From contig OX442317.1 of NCBI GenBank assembly GCA_949358305.1, forward strand, positions 7,134,186 through 7,198,185: a stretch of 64,000 bases of DNA. The letters run 5' to 3'. The notes beneath the pieces are model-generated. The model was not told where the DNA came from. It was given only the letters and a program-made list of their open reading frames with translations, and made no database searches. Within the stretch, counting starts at the first letter, position 1. Every line of letters begins with the position of its first letter. The position numbers and the translations under genes were made by a program. The DNA is from Strigamia acuminata. Lineage: Eukaryota; Arthropoda; Chilopoda; Geophilomorpha; Linotaeniidae. Shown one piece after another: positions 30,201-34,860 of the stretch.

Positions 30201-32077
30201 ATTTCCTTGAAAGTAATGACCTGTCGAATACGTGAGCCTTGTTTTCACCTGAGTCCAAGGCGCGAGTAGCACACACCTGCTTTAGACACTTCTCTTTACC
30301 TTTTTTCGGTGCTAACTTTTGCTTCAACCAGTTACCAAGTTGTAATTTACAAAATTCAAGCCACTTTCTTGAGGAAATATTAGAAATAAATTTTCTTCTT
30401 ACAGTGGGAAGGAAAAAAAAATTGAAAATTTAATAATTGTTGTGAGAAGTGTCGATTTCGAAGGAAGATGAGAAAGAAATTGGATTTATAATTTCTCATT
30501 TTAAATTCCATGCATTAAAATTCGTGTAGAGCATAAATTTCTTGATATATATATATTTTATTTGGAGCTCGTTTCTTACGTTAACTTCTGACATATTGGA
30601 AATTCTGCACTGTTTATAAGCTTTAACACGAGTAAGCAATCTCCAGCTTTGAAACGTCATATCTCAAAGAAATGAGCTGGCTTGTGGTAAAGATAGTTTT
30701 TTGGTCTTTAGAGGGCTGTAGGATAGAATGAATTGTCTCTTACATATGCGACATGTTTGACTCTGATGCAAGTTGACGATTCAAGTTGATAATCTGGCTT
30801 TACGCATAATTAAAGAGTTTCATTAACAGATGCGATTTTCGGTAAACATTGAGTATTTGGTCATTCGGTAACTATTCCCTATAGTATTACCTCACATAAA
30901 GCGGCATGCCGTTGGACATGGGTTTAGCAGGTTTTTAAAATTTTGTCCAAAAAGTGTATACCGGCATGCCGATATAAAACGAAACGTGCCGGTATAAGTG
31001 AAAAACTTTTTTTTCTTGTTTTTTTTTTTAAATAGCCCAGATGAATAATTATATTGAATTTTGGGTCTGAAATTTAAGTTTTATTGATATTCTGAAGATT
31101 ACTACTAAAATTTGGGAAATGTTATACAAATTTCCTACATTTTGGACATCTAAAAATGATTTTTTTGGTTGTTTTGGCTAAATTCTTTAAAAACAAATTC
31201 GTACTCACTTACACCGGCATGCCGTTATAAACCGAGGTTTATCGGCATGCCGGTATAACTCGAATTATATCGGCATGCGACTTAATGTGAGGTAATACGG
31301 TATTTTCTTTCTGAAATATTATTGTGAATCTTTTTTTAGCCAATTAAAGATATTACTACAAACATGTGAACAATTTTTTGAGTCAGTATCAGTAGCTGCA
31401 TTTAAAAAGTCTAAAACGACTCGTTTCTGTCGTTTCGTGGTTGTAGGTTTGACGTCATTCCCATTGAATTCAATGAGAATGACGTCAAGCTTACAAACAC
31501 GAAACGACAGAAACGAGTCGTTTTAGACTTTTTGAATGCAGCTACTGTATTCCCTACATGAGATTTTAACAATTTCAATTTCGCGTAATTTCAGGTGGTA
31601 TCTAGTCAATAATTATAGCTGGAATATGAAGGCCTTGTTCGATTTCGGTGGGATGTGCGTACATCAAAACTGAAAATTGCCTTGTGTCAGTAAGCATTAG
31701 TAGTTTCCAAGCCATTTGTGCATTCATCATGTGAATATAGAATGAGGTTTGTAGGATGTGAGAGTGAATGCAATCCACAGCTTCCACAGCATAAAATGGA
31801 ATCCCTTTCTTTGCCTGCATGTCGTTTATTATGCATTCCTCATAAGCTATGTAAGAAACGTGTGCTGTATGCTCAGTACTTAATTATGCTTTCATATCGG
31901 TAAAGTAGGGAATCGCTGTTGAGTTGTGCAAAAAAAAATATGCAAGAAAACTATTACTCCGTCTTTGTACCTTATAACTGCCCAGATGATCCACTACACA
32001 TGGTAAAACTGCTTCACGACCAACCGGAATGGTTATGTTTGGAACTGCGTCACCGAATTCAGGTTCCAGTGAGGTAA
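195..32077 (-). CDS. DIP/lachesin-like three-Ig-domain cell-adhesion receptor (partial gene, 7 exons visible)
   Basis: Exons in transcript order: 32077-31971, 29640-29433, 22838-22668, 20539-20411, 6911-6624, 5628-5560, 287-195. They total 1065 nt (355 codons) and every junction keeps frame. The protein has three Ig domains, each with its Cys-Trp-Cys core. Hallmarks seen include DTQTILTIHTHVITHNPRV and YMCQINTSPM (Ig1), VPPDI and WRRED (Ig2), LCIASNGVPPSVSKRI (end of Ig2) and NYWTRENGDMI (Ig3). These are the signatures of the insect Dpr-interacting proteins, often auto-named lachesin-like and related to IgLONs. Such proteins are secreted or GPI-anchored at the neuronal surface and bind Dpr partners in synaptic wiring. 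The signal-peptide exon upstream of 32077 and the C-terminal/GPI exon left of 195 are not seen. All introns are phase 1 except the phase-0 one inside Ig1. Family assignment is firm; the exact orthologue is not determined. Confidence 0.9.
693..937. mobile_element. Degenerate TA-flanked MITE with CCGTATTT ends
   Basis: The left end reads CTGTATTTTATCGATTAAAA, then GCCGCGGCTCTTATTC. The reverse complement of the right end reads CCGTATTTTGCCGATTAAGA and is similar. TA flanks both ends (691-692 and 938-939). The ends resemble the larger element at 61537-62181. It is non-autonomous, with no transposase ORF. Confidence 0.6.
3107..3535. mobile_element. TATACTC-family MITE, copy 1
   Basis: A 429-bp non-coding element. 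Its terminal inverted repeats of about 50 bp start TATACTCTGGTTCGACTCAA and continue through GAGGGTGCCC and a CCATTGGCTGAGCC block, mirrored at 3485-3535. It shares internal segments (CACTACACCAGT, ACTTTTCC-like parts) with copies at 7160, 44302 and 63647. The terminal TATA makes the target duplication ambiguous (TA or TATA). Confidence 0.85.
3986..4065. mobile_element. 80-bp piggyBac-like mini-MITE
   Basis: It is flanked by TTAA on both sides (3982-3985 and 4066-4069). The ends are CCCTATCACTGTCA and TGACACTGAAAGGG, inverted repeats with two mismatches. TTAA duplications with CCCT/CCCW ends are the hallmark of piggyBac-group elements. The unit is too short to code for anything. Confidence 0.6.
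5560..5628 (-). CDS. DIP-like exon: juxta-Ig3 tail, part 1
   Basis: A 69-bp exon, phase 1 to phase 1. The acceptor is TATTCTGCAG and the donor CAGAAG|GTATGA. It continues the frame from Ig3 as EIDLATVKHRLEPKDSYATD, then GTE. There is no domain; the segment is polar, as expected for the linker between Ig3 and a membrane anchor. Support comes from matching splice phases on both sides and adjacency, not from recognised homology. Confidence 0.72.
5985..6370. repeat. TGCATT-rich dispersed repeat, copy interrupted by a MITE
   Basis: Two halves (5985-6030 and 6248-6370) match an uninterrupted copy at about 47245-47420, for example GAAATGCATTGGG and then CATTTTTGCATG. Related copies lie near 23320-23540 (opposite orientation), 33294-33365 and 40320-40470. 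Its type is unknown; the palindromic TGCA/ATGCAT words and AT-rich body suggest an old MITE. Confidence 0.6.
6031..6247. mobile_element. Pogo/Tigger-like TA-target MITE
   Basis: It begins CAATCGAGCCTCGTTATAAT and ends with the inverted form ATAACGAGGCTCGGGTG, flanked by TA on both sides (6029-6030, 6248-6249). The body is full of TTCGTTAT motifs. A second, internal right end (GAGTTTCGACTG at 6203-6214, followed by TA) matches the terminus of the related element at 23107-23274. This copy therefore carries two alternative 3' ends. CTCGTTATAACG-type termini with TA target sites are typical of pogo-group DNA transposons. Confidence 0.7.
6624..6911 (-). CDS. DIP-like exon: complete Ig3
   Basis: A 288-bp exon, phase 1 to phase 1. 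The acceptor is GTTGTTGACAG and the donor CATG|GTAAGAC. It encodes a whole Ig domain: EPSIRIPNQLVGAP, first cysteine in QLECLVEASP, tryptophan in NYWTRENGD, and second cysteine in DFGSYNCISKNLLG, ending GQIRLH. The NYWTRENGD and SYNCISKN blocks are diagnostic for the third Ig domain of DIP/lachesin-like proteins. Confidence 0.94.
7160..7591. mobile_element. TATACTC-family MITE, copy 2
   Basis: A 432-bp element with inverted ends TATACTCGAGTTGCACTCAA and AAAAGGCACCT..ACAATGTGTA...CCATTGGTCGAGC, mirrored at 7540-7591. The subterminal part has diverged from copy 1 (AGTTGCACTC in place of GGTTCGACTC) but both arms co-vary. Internally it has GTAGACCCAAACACCAGAA and the palindrome TTGCCTAGGCAA. It is closely related to copy 4 at 63647. 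Confidence 0.85.
8917..9232. repeat. 30-bp minisatellite, about 10 copies
   Basis: The unit is about AAATTTCTGCAAATTTTCAC plus ATTTTTCAT(G/A), repeated with variants such as ATTTTGCATG. Because 30 is a multiple of three and the unit lacks stops in some frames, both strands show spurious ORFs (115 codons on plus, 95 on minus). The periodic peptide has no protein-like features and is not annotated as a gene. Confidence 0.92.
10790..11497. mobile_element. TAGGGCTTGA-ended (hAT-like?) element containing a nested MITE
   Basis: The ends TAGGGCTTGACTT (10790) and CAATCAAGCCCTA (to 11497) are inverted repeats. The right part (11375-11475) holds about three 32-bp copies with the word GGTATCG. The 443-bp TTAA element at 10901-11343 interrupts it. 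Assignment to hAT rests only on the end sequence; no clear 8-bp duplication was found. Confidence 0.5.
10901..11343. mobile_element. 443-bp piggyBac-like MITE
   Basis: It is flanked by TTAA at 10897-10900 and 11344-11347. The ends CCCTTGGAGGCATAAGG and CCTTATGCCTCCAAGGG are perfect 17-bp inverted repeats. A subterminal inverted segment (GGATTTACGGACAA against TTGTCCATAAATCC) extends the similarity. It has no ORF, so it is non-autonomous. Confidence 0.8.
12532..12955. mobile_element. Inverted-repeat MITE with TAGGTTYACACTTGTG ends
   Basis: The left end is TAGGTTTACACTTGTGTTCA and the inverted right end is TAGGTTCACACTTGTGTTTA. The subterminal words CGCAACGCAAG and GACGCAACG occur on both arms. 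It is about 424 bp and non-coding. The CACTTGTGTTCACA-type terminus recalls hAT MITEs, but I see no clear duplication. Confidence 0.65.
12970..13145. mobile_element. Foldback element, family of TATCTTGATG ends, copy 1
   Basis: Two arms of about 60 bp in inverted orientation: TATCTTGATGCTAAATTCGT, then ACTGCGCATCCCATTCTGC and CTAATTCCAGT. A short loop contains AGCATTATCAGGCTTAATAT. The family recurs at 61252-61500 and 59720-60350, and a fragment AACGACTGGAATTAGGAAAT lies near 38520. Confidence 0.7.
13406..13424. repeat. TG microsatellite
   Basis: About nine TG dinucleotides in a row; a simple repeat with nothing else nearby. Confidence 0.9.
14515..15112. mobile_element. GGTATTACC MITE, copy 1
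   Basis: A 598-bp element. The left end GGTATTACCGCGCTTTAAGC, then AGCATGCC, pairs with GGCATGCTGCTTAAAGCGGG and TAATACC on the right. The interior (about 14820-14990) is the inverted counterpart of the interior of the element at 30883-31298, sharing the word GATGAATAATTAT in reverse complement. A segment at 14590-14760 (GCGCCCCCTGTAAATTGACC and AATGAGGTCTG) is absent from the second copy and may be a further insertion. Confidence 0.75.
15125..15360 (-). mobile_element. SINE with a 5S-rRNA-derived head, copy 1
   Basis: On the minus strand, 15360-15253 reads like 5S rRNA: AACTTAAGCAACATTGAGCC, then TTGTCAGTACTTGGATGGAA and AGCC. This is close to the 5S internal promoter/C-box region (AGCTAAGCA..GGGCCTGGTTAGTACTTGGATGGGAGACC). 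The following 100 bp match the flank of a second 5S-like copy near 46620-46757, so this is a repeat family rather than a stray 5S pseudogene. 5S-derived SINEs (SINE3 class) are known in several animal groups. Confidence 0.65.
15619..15799 (+). repeat. Copia 5' LTR
   Basis: 181 bp, TGTTAGTATAACC to CAAACTCACA. It should carry the promoter and transcript start. No clear TATA box is visible. It matches the 3' LTR base for base by eye. Confidence 0.97.
15802..15819 (+). promoter_or_regulatory. Copia primer-binding site for half initiator tRNA-Met
   Basis: GGTTATGGGTTCAGCACG starts two bases after the LTR. It is complementary to the anticodon stem-loop of initiator tRNA-Met (CGTGCTGGGCCCATAACC) apart from two T-for-C positions, which would still pair as G:U in RNA. 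Drosophila copia and yeast Ty5 prime from such an internal half-tRNA rather than the tRNA 3' end; this site fits that mode. Confidence 0.8.
15929..19978 (+). CDS. Copia Gag-Pol polyprotein
   Basis: 1349 codons, starting at an ATG in good context (CAAAATGGCC) 129 nt after the LTR. Domains in order: Gag (residues 1-210, with YPTWRFRMQIHL); a CCHC zinc knuckle C220-C223-H228-C233; protease with D286 in LDSATTSHI; an HHCC integrase zinc domain H427, H432, C459, C462; an integrase core with D490, D553 (SDNGGEF), E589 (GTAERMNR), a DD35E spacing; reverse transcriptase with D947 and YVDD at 1032-1035; RNase H with D1198, E1239, D1277. The gene order integrase before RT identifies copia rather than gypsy. 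The single frame, with no Gag/Pol shift, suggests Gag is made in excess by splicing or processing, as in Drosophila copia (family knowledge). All catalytic residues are present, so the enzyme set looks functional. Confidence 0.97.
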   Translation: MAAEKTVYTQLEKLDHKNYPTWRFRMQIHLKSRTLWTVIENDPPAAGAAAAVVDAWNEKDGKALDAIAQALSSDQLAFVMNKVTAKQAWDELETIHRGNVEDQKITLRSEITNIKWLKTEDAMSFMTKVSGMAEKLRQLGDAITDAEVACHALRGIPRKFNEVRASFDAIAPNQLTTARVRYALIQAELRNKDEDREQGAESAARVKDFRKYSSKKDKKCFECGKMGHFARDCWSKPENANKKPTKPNKSDDKPKNNPGNSKSGKHYAACVTDEFDDDTIEKWQLDSATTSHIVKNASYLSNAILQTNRFVDVADGRPRQVEAVGELTLKVNMDGDHHFVTLKDVLAVPSFTDNLISCYKLSKNGSDIWMPQGGKECHVYKGKDLILRGVVKGEQYLLDVAPVHSEDHVNAVATVKPNTNNSSQLWHRRMAHINSSAIAKMAKMDINGLKIDTQNEEKCINCVKGKYCRKPFKRVATKASGAILELLHMDLCGPFPVETLAGNKYIFCIVDDFSNYVFAIFLRYKSEVTEEFIKLVKRIENATDRTVKRIRSDNGGEFVNAKMKSFLESKGIHHEKTVPHSPQQNGTAERMNRTIVEAARTMISEAKLPAKFWGEAVRTAVYVRNRCICARANDKIPWEIWNGRKTSVKYFKVFGCMAEIWTPPQMRSKMDEKTNSAIFIGYNEDRKAYLFYDITTQKVIPQRDVVFFEDKFCNEDFEEEENKYAEICYTIPEKGQNSQPPEAEESDEGEEDDALDYQTPNSGTDSDSISAKSDDEREESPGAVGGNQNNPSSVGENADNLSRVGERWSTRNRKETERLQIDPNKKSYCSKVSEPKIPTTYEESLLSDEREDWEYAMRAELESHDLMGTWEIVKEKPGMKIIKSKWVFKTKGTKEDKIYKARLVAQGSSQRPGIDYEQTYSPVLRLTSLRVLIVIGHMLNLIMRQLDVRTAYLHGKLEEEIFMRIPQGLEEFFGPGQICKLLKAIYGLKQSGRNWYLKLKEELEIMAYIRLRSDVCIFICRRKGGIIIIGIYVDDMLVLASNDELMDYCLKKLTSKFNIRDLGEPKKILGIQIEKDTETGKIMLSQRDYVEEILERFGMPKCKPAKSPMGPEWKDALNKKDDALTNHPFQSVIGSLMFLVQGTRPDLAFSVHFLSRFNSCATKHHWKMAKRVLRYLQGTKGLRLCYDRQLQGLFGYSDSNHNNGTDDRKSISGHVFTLGNGAVSWRSLKQNIVALSSCEAEYIGMCEAAREGKWLKSLINEIGFNELKVNRIKIYCDNQAAEGIADDEQMHQRTKHIDLRFMFLKNEVANNQIEFQYLPSAEMVADGLTKPLQGQQLKISNERLGLFDY
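20000..20010 (+). promoter_or_regulatory. Copia polypurine tract
   Basis: AAGTGGGAGAA lies immediately 5' of the 3' LTR and 22 bases after the stop codon. It is the expected primer site for plus-strand DNA synthesis. Confidence 0.8.
20011..20191 (+). repeat. Copia 3' LTR
   Basis: 181 bp, identical to the 5' LTR by eye, followed by the target duplication GAAAT. In the host gene's transcript direction (minus) it is the first part of the element reached after the Ig2 exon. Confidence 0.97.
20411..20539 (-). CDS. DIP-like exon: second half of Ig2
   Basis: A 129-bp exon, phase 1 to phase 1. The acceptor is TTATTTGCAG and the donor CAACT|GTAAGTG. It encodes THIENEIFNITKVSRKHMG, then AYLCIASNGVPPSVSKRIML with the second Ig2 cysteine, and ends LQVN. 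The copia 3' LTR ends only 219 bp downstream of this exon in transcript direction. Confidence 0.93.
20540..22667 (-). other. Intron within Ig2 of the DIP-like gene (GC-AG)
   Basis: About 2.1 kb, with GC donor AAAG|GCAAGTA and acceptor TTATTTGCAG. It is AT-rich with an ATTTT-type simple repeat at 21693-21770. Around 22000-22080 and 22490-22530 are segments resembling 6975-7075 (AATGCTAATTGA.., AAATTGACC), which bracket a unique piece. There is no coding potential that I can support. Confidence 0.75.
21693..21770. repeat. ATTTT/TTTTA simple repeat
   Basis: Imperfect runs of ATTTT, ATTATT and TTTTA; low complexity only. Confidence 0.85.
22668..22838 (-). CDS. DIP-like exon: first half of Ig2, GC donor
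   Basis: A 171-bp exon, phase 1 in and phase 1 out. The acceptor is TTGTTTTCAG. It encodes VPPDIIYKETSSDMAVTEGN, the first Ig2 cysteine (LICKTTGYPQP), the tryptophan (TTWRREDGG) and ends DKIK. No GT donor gives the phase-1 end required by the next exon; the nearest GT, four bases on, gives phase 2. The sequence AAAG|GCAAGTA is a classical GC-AG donor and restores frame exactly. Confidence 0.9.
22895..22918. repeat. GA microsatellite
   Basis: A run of GA dinucleotides with one T interruption, about 55 bp upstream of the Ig2 exon acceptor on the minus strand. Confidence 0.9.
23107..23274. mobile_element. Pogo/Tigger-like MITE, second copy
   Basis: 168 bp, starting TA|CAGTCGAAACTCTTTATAAC and ending ATAAAGAGTTTCGTCCA|TA. 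The body, with GGTGTTCTATGGCC-type words in inverted orientation, is the reverse complement of 6031-6214. It is non-coding. Confidence 0.75.
23320..23540. repeat. TGCATT-rich dispersed repeat, inverted copy
   Basis: It contains GGAAATGCATTCATATTTGA, ATTATCATTTGCAAACCAAT, AGCATGCAACAATG and AAAATGCATTTCAAAATA, the reverse complement of the copy at 47245-47420. Confidence 0.6.
27188..27460. mobile_element. Short relative of the TATACTC MITE family
   Basis: 273 bp with near-perfect inverted ends of more than 30 bp: TATACTCAAAACCACCACAA, then CGTTGACCTATT, and AATAGGTCAACGTTGTGGTG, then GTTTTGAGTATA. The adjacent CCACTACACCAGTGATACG resembles the subterminal region of the longer family members. 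The arms differ in sequence from the other copies but keep the TATACTC/GAGTATA tips. Confidence 0.8.
29433..29640 (-). CDS. DIP-like exon: rest of Ig1
   Basis: A 208-bp exon, phase 0 in and phase 1 out. The acceptor is CTTTAAAG|GTG and the donor GTAGTAG|GTAAGT. It begins VAWIKV with the conserved Ig tryptophan and continues through the strongly conserved DIP stretch to the second cysteine (YMCQINTSPM). It ends in NQVGYIEVV, the linker to Ig2. The exon border lies one residue before the conserved VAW, as in other members of the family. Confidence 0.93.
30883..31298. mobile_element. GGTATTACC MITE, copy 2
   Basis: 416 bp. The left end is GTATTACCTCACATAAAGCG, then GCATGCCG; the right end is CGGCATGCGACTTAATGTGA, then GGTAATAC. 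Repeated internal CGGCATGCCG words occur. The middle is the reverse complement of the middle of 14515-15112. Confidence 0.8.
31390..31547. mobile_element. 158-bp foldback MITE with CRE-like centre
   Basis: Two arms of about 75 bp, almost fully complementary: CAGTAGCTGCATTTAAAAAG, then TCTAAAACGACTCGTTTCTG and TCGTTTCGTG, mirrored at 31475-31547. There is almost no loop; the centre is TGACGTCATTCCCATTGAAT, then TCAATGAGAATGACGTCA. It is flanked by TAT on both sides, which fits a TA-target (mariner/pogo) element. Confidence 0.85.
31971..32077 (-). CDS. DIP-like exon: start of Ig1
   Basis: A 107-bp exon with acceptor CCCCTCTAG before 32077 and donor AAG|GTACAAAG after 31971. It enters with two bases of a split codon (phase 1) and ends on a codon boundary. 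It encodes TSLEPEFGDAVPNITIPVGR, then the first Ig1 cysteine in LPCVVDHLGSYK. The EPEFGD..PN.T.PVGR opening is typical of mature DIP/lachesin-like N-termini just after the signal peptide. An N-glycosylation sequon (NIT) is present. It must be preceded by a phase-1 signal-peptide exon that was not located. Confidence 0.9.
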
Positions 32078-34568
32078 CTAGAGGGGAAAATAAACAAAGG
32101 GTGAAAAACAAAGCAGTCAGCCTTCTATTCTTTTTTATTCTTCTCTTTTCTTTTCAATTTGAAAAGACAATCTGGAAATGACAATGGAAGGTCTCTCATT
32201 GGAGATAACCCACTTTTAAAAAAAGATGGACATTGAACGTCTTTGGTATTGCAGATGTAACTAATGAGCTGCTCGGCATTCAAAACAAATTCAAAAGGAA
32301 TATACTAGAGCTCCAACAAGTGTCTTCTGCATCAATACACAGTTTGAAGCAGTGATTTTTGCCTTATAGTTATGCTCAATTTTATGTTATAAATAGTGTA
32401 ACGAAATTAAAAAAATATCTTACCCTACAGCCAAAAGGTACTTCAGAAACATCCATAAGATACTTTTGGCTTATGAATAAGCAATGAAAAATGGGAGTAA
32501 ATTATTCAATGGTAAACACCGTTACAAAAAAACAATCAACTTTAAGTAAATATTGAGTGGATATATTTTTATTGGTGTGTTTATTTATTACTCGTGCAGT
32601 TTTTCATTAATCACACTAATTAGAAAATATTGGGGAAATATTGCCACAACTCATGCATCAACATGACGGGAATGTATTATGAATTAGTGGCTTGGGAATT
32701 GGCAGAGAAAACTGTGTCTTAGAGGAAATGAGAAGTAGCCGGTCGAAAATACACTTTACTGCAGGGTTCCTCGAATGAAAGATTTATCAATTTTCTAATT
32801 TAACCTTTGGGACATTAAGTCACACAATGGCCCTGTAATTTCAAAGGATACACCTTGAGAACAATGCACGTAATTTTTTAGGCTTAGATTAGATCGCAAG
32901 ACACATTTACAAATGTGTGTCCAGAAAAATAGACTACCGTATATTACCGCGTATACGAAGCGATAAATTTAAGGTGAAAACACGTCCTTAAAGTTAGGGG
33001 ATTACATGCAGAACGTAAAAATTGGAAAAAAAAATGTAAATTCTATACTTATGTCACCCACATTTTTGTGTAAAATCACTGCCAAATTTAATTTTATAGA
33101 AAAATTATAAACCTGTTAATTTTAAACGAATGCTAATGACAAAATACATTTATTAAAAAATTGGTTTGATTCCAGATGAAGCGTAAAAAAAATATTACAA
33201 AAAAACTGATTATTCTATACTTATGGCGCGCACCTTAAGAGCCGTGGCTGATATACCACGAATACCTTATTTTTGCAAAAGTACCGGTTTCATGGGAATG
33301 TATTCGGTAATTCATTTTTGCATGCTATTGGTTGGCAAATGATAATGCATTTTGTAAAATGACTTTATAAATGCGCCTAGAACTGCGTCAATCTTAAGTC
33401 GTGAGTTGAAACACTTTACAGTATAACGAATAGGTCACGAAATGCTTTTTATTTACTTTGCTTCATCTCATTATGAGTTGCTAATTACTCTGCAGATAGT
33501 ATTATTGAAAAAATAATTACTTTTGTTAGACCGGAGAAAGCGAAAGTTTTTAAGTTATGCAAATTTTAGGTTGAAAAGCTTGACAGGCTTATCTCGAAAA
33601 TTTCTATGCAGCTCTAATTATCTGCAGGACGGGATGAAGCTGTAAGTCTTTCCCAAGTTCTCAACTCCTCAACACTTTAGTGGTGGGTTGTCGATTCGAG
33701 TGAAATAGCAGCTGCTTATCTCTACGGGGGGGAAAGAGGGGGAGGGGCTGTGCTCAAAAGCACAGATTTTCTGTCTAACACTACAAAGTGGTCGCTGATA
33801 AGAGAAGGATCGTCAAGTTTAGCACAAGAGTGAAGTTTGATGAGTTTGAAATAGTTAAAAGCTTAGTGATCAATGACAGTGTGATTCCAGGAGAATTATT
33901 TGTTGTTGGTAATTAGAAACTTTGTATTTGAATTAAAGCTGAAGTGCTTTGCCAGAGATCAAATGGTTAATTCATGGGTTGTATTTCAATTGCTTGACTG
34001 ACATGTGCGTCTGTGTTAATTGCTTTTACATTAATCATACACCTTTGCAGTTAAGTTGCAATCGAATCAATATGAAAGATGTGGATGGAGGCAATATAGT
34101 TGGGTGGGGTGATTATTTTTGTGTACACCGGTTTGTTTGTTTTAATAAATTGGATGGAGGAAGTATTTTCTGCTTATCATTTGGATTGATTTGTGGCTGT
34201 TTGTTTTCAAGTTGGAGGGAATCTATTTTATGAGCTAAGAAATCTTTTGTCATCTGGCAGACTTGGAGTTTTGCTTTTCTAGTCTTGGCAATTGAGGGAT
34301 ATCAGGCGGAGATCCCAAACAAGTTGACAAGACGTTCCAGAACGTGCTGACACACTGCAATTGCGATTGAATTGAAAAAAAGTAAATATAAGTCAAAATA
34401 ACTTATCTTCCCCTTTTCAATAAATATGCAAAAAGAAAAAGTTTTCTAAAATTGAAATATTTTCATATTTTTTCTTCGATGTCATTTTATGTGACTTTAC
34501 ATTTTTTTTTATCGTTTACGGTTAAAGCTGCTGAAAGGTTTAAAAATCAAAACATTGTTTTTTCCTAA

Positions 34569-34860
34569 TTGTTAAACTATTGTTTTGTGTTTATTGTTTC
34601 TAATTGTTAAACTACCGGTATTGTTTTGTGTTGTTTTTCTTAATTGTTAAACTACTGGTATTGTTTTGTGTTATTTTTCTTAATTGTTAAACTACTGGAA
34701 TTGTTTTGTGTTGTTTTTCTTAATTGTTAAACTACTGGTATTGTTTTGTGTTGTTTTTCTTAATTGTTAAACTACTGGAATTGTTTTGTGTTGATTTTCT
34801 TAATTGTTAAACTACTGGAATTGTTTTGTGTTGTTTTTCTTAATTGTTAGCTATTGTTTT
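34569..34860. repeat. 40-bp minisatellite, about 7 copies
   Basis: The unit is about ATTGTTTTGTGTTGTTTTTC plus TTAATTGTTAAACTACTGGT, spaced exactly 40 bp in the core (34640-34840), with degenerate edge copies. Variants alternate ACTGGTA and ACTGGAA. It is non-coding. Confidence 0.92.

Larger units (their letters stand above)
29641..31970 (-). other. Intron inside Ig1 of the DIP-like gene (phase 0)
   Basis: 2.3 kb, carrying a GGTATTACC MITE (30883-31298) and a perfect-looking foldback MITE (31390-31547). The sequence from 29650 to 30880 is AT-rich, with no feature I can support. Confidence 0.75.

Noticed and set aside
32936-33270. Possible MITE starting ACCGTATATTACCGCGTATA and ending near TATACCACGAATACCTTA
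   Set aside because: The inverted similarity of the ends is too weak to define boundaries.
33949-34233. 94-residue ORF rich in Cys and Gly
   Set aside because: No domain, no splice or promoter context, and it overlaps ordinary AT-rich intron-like sequence.
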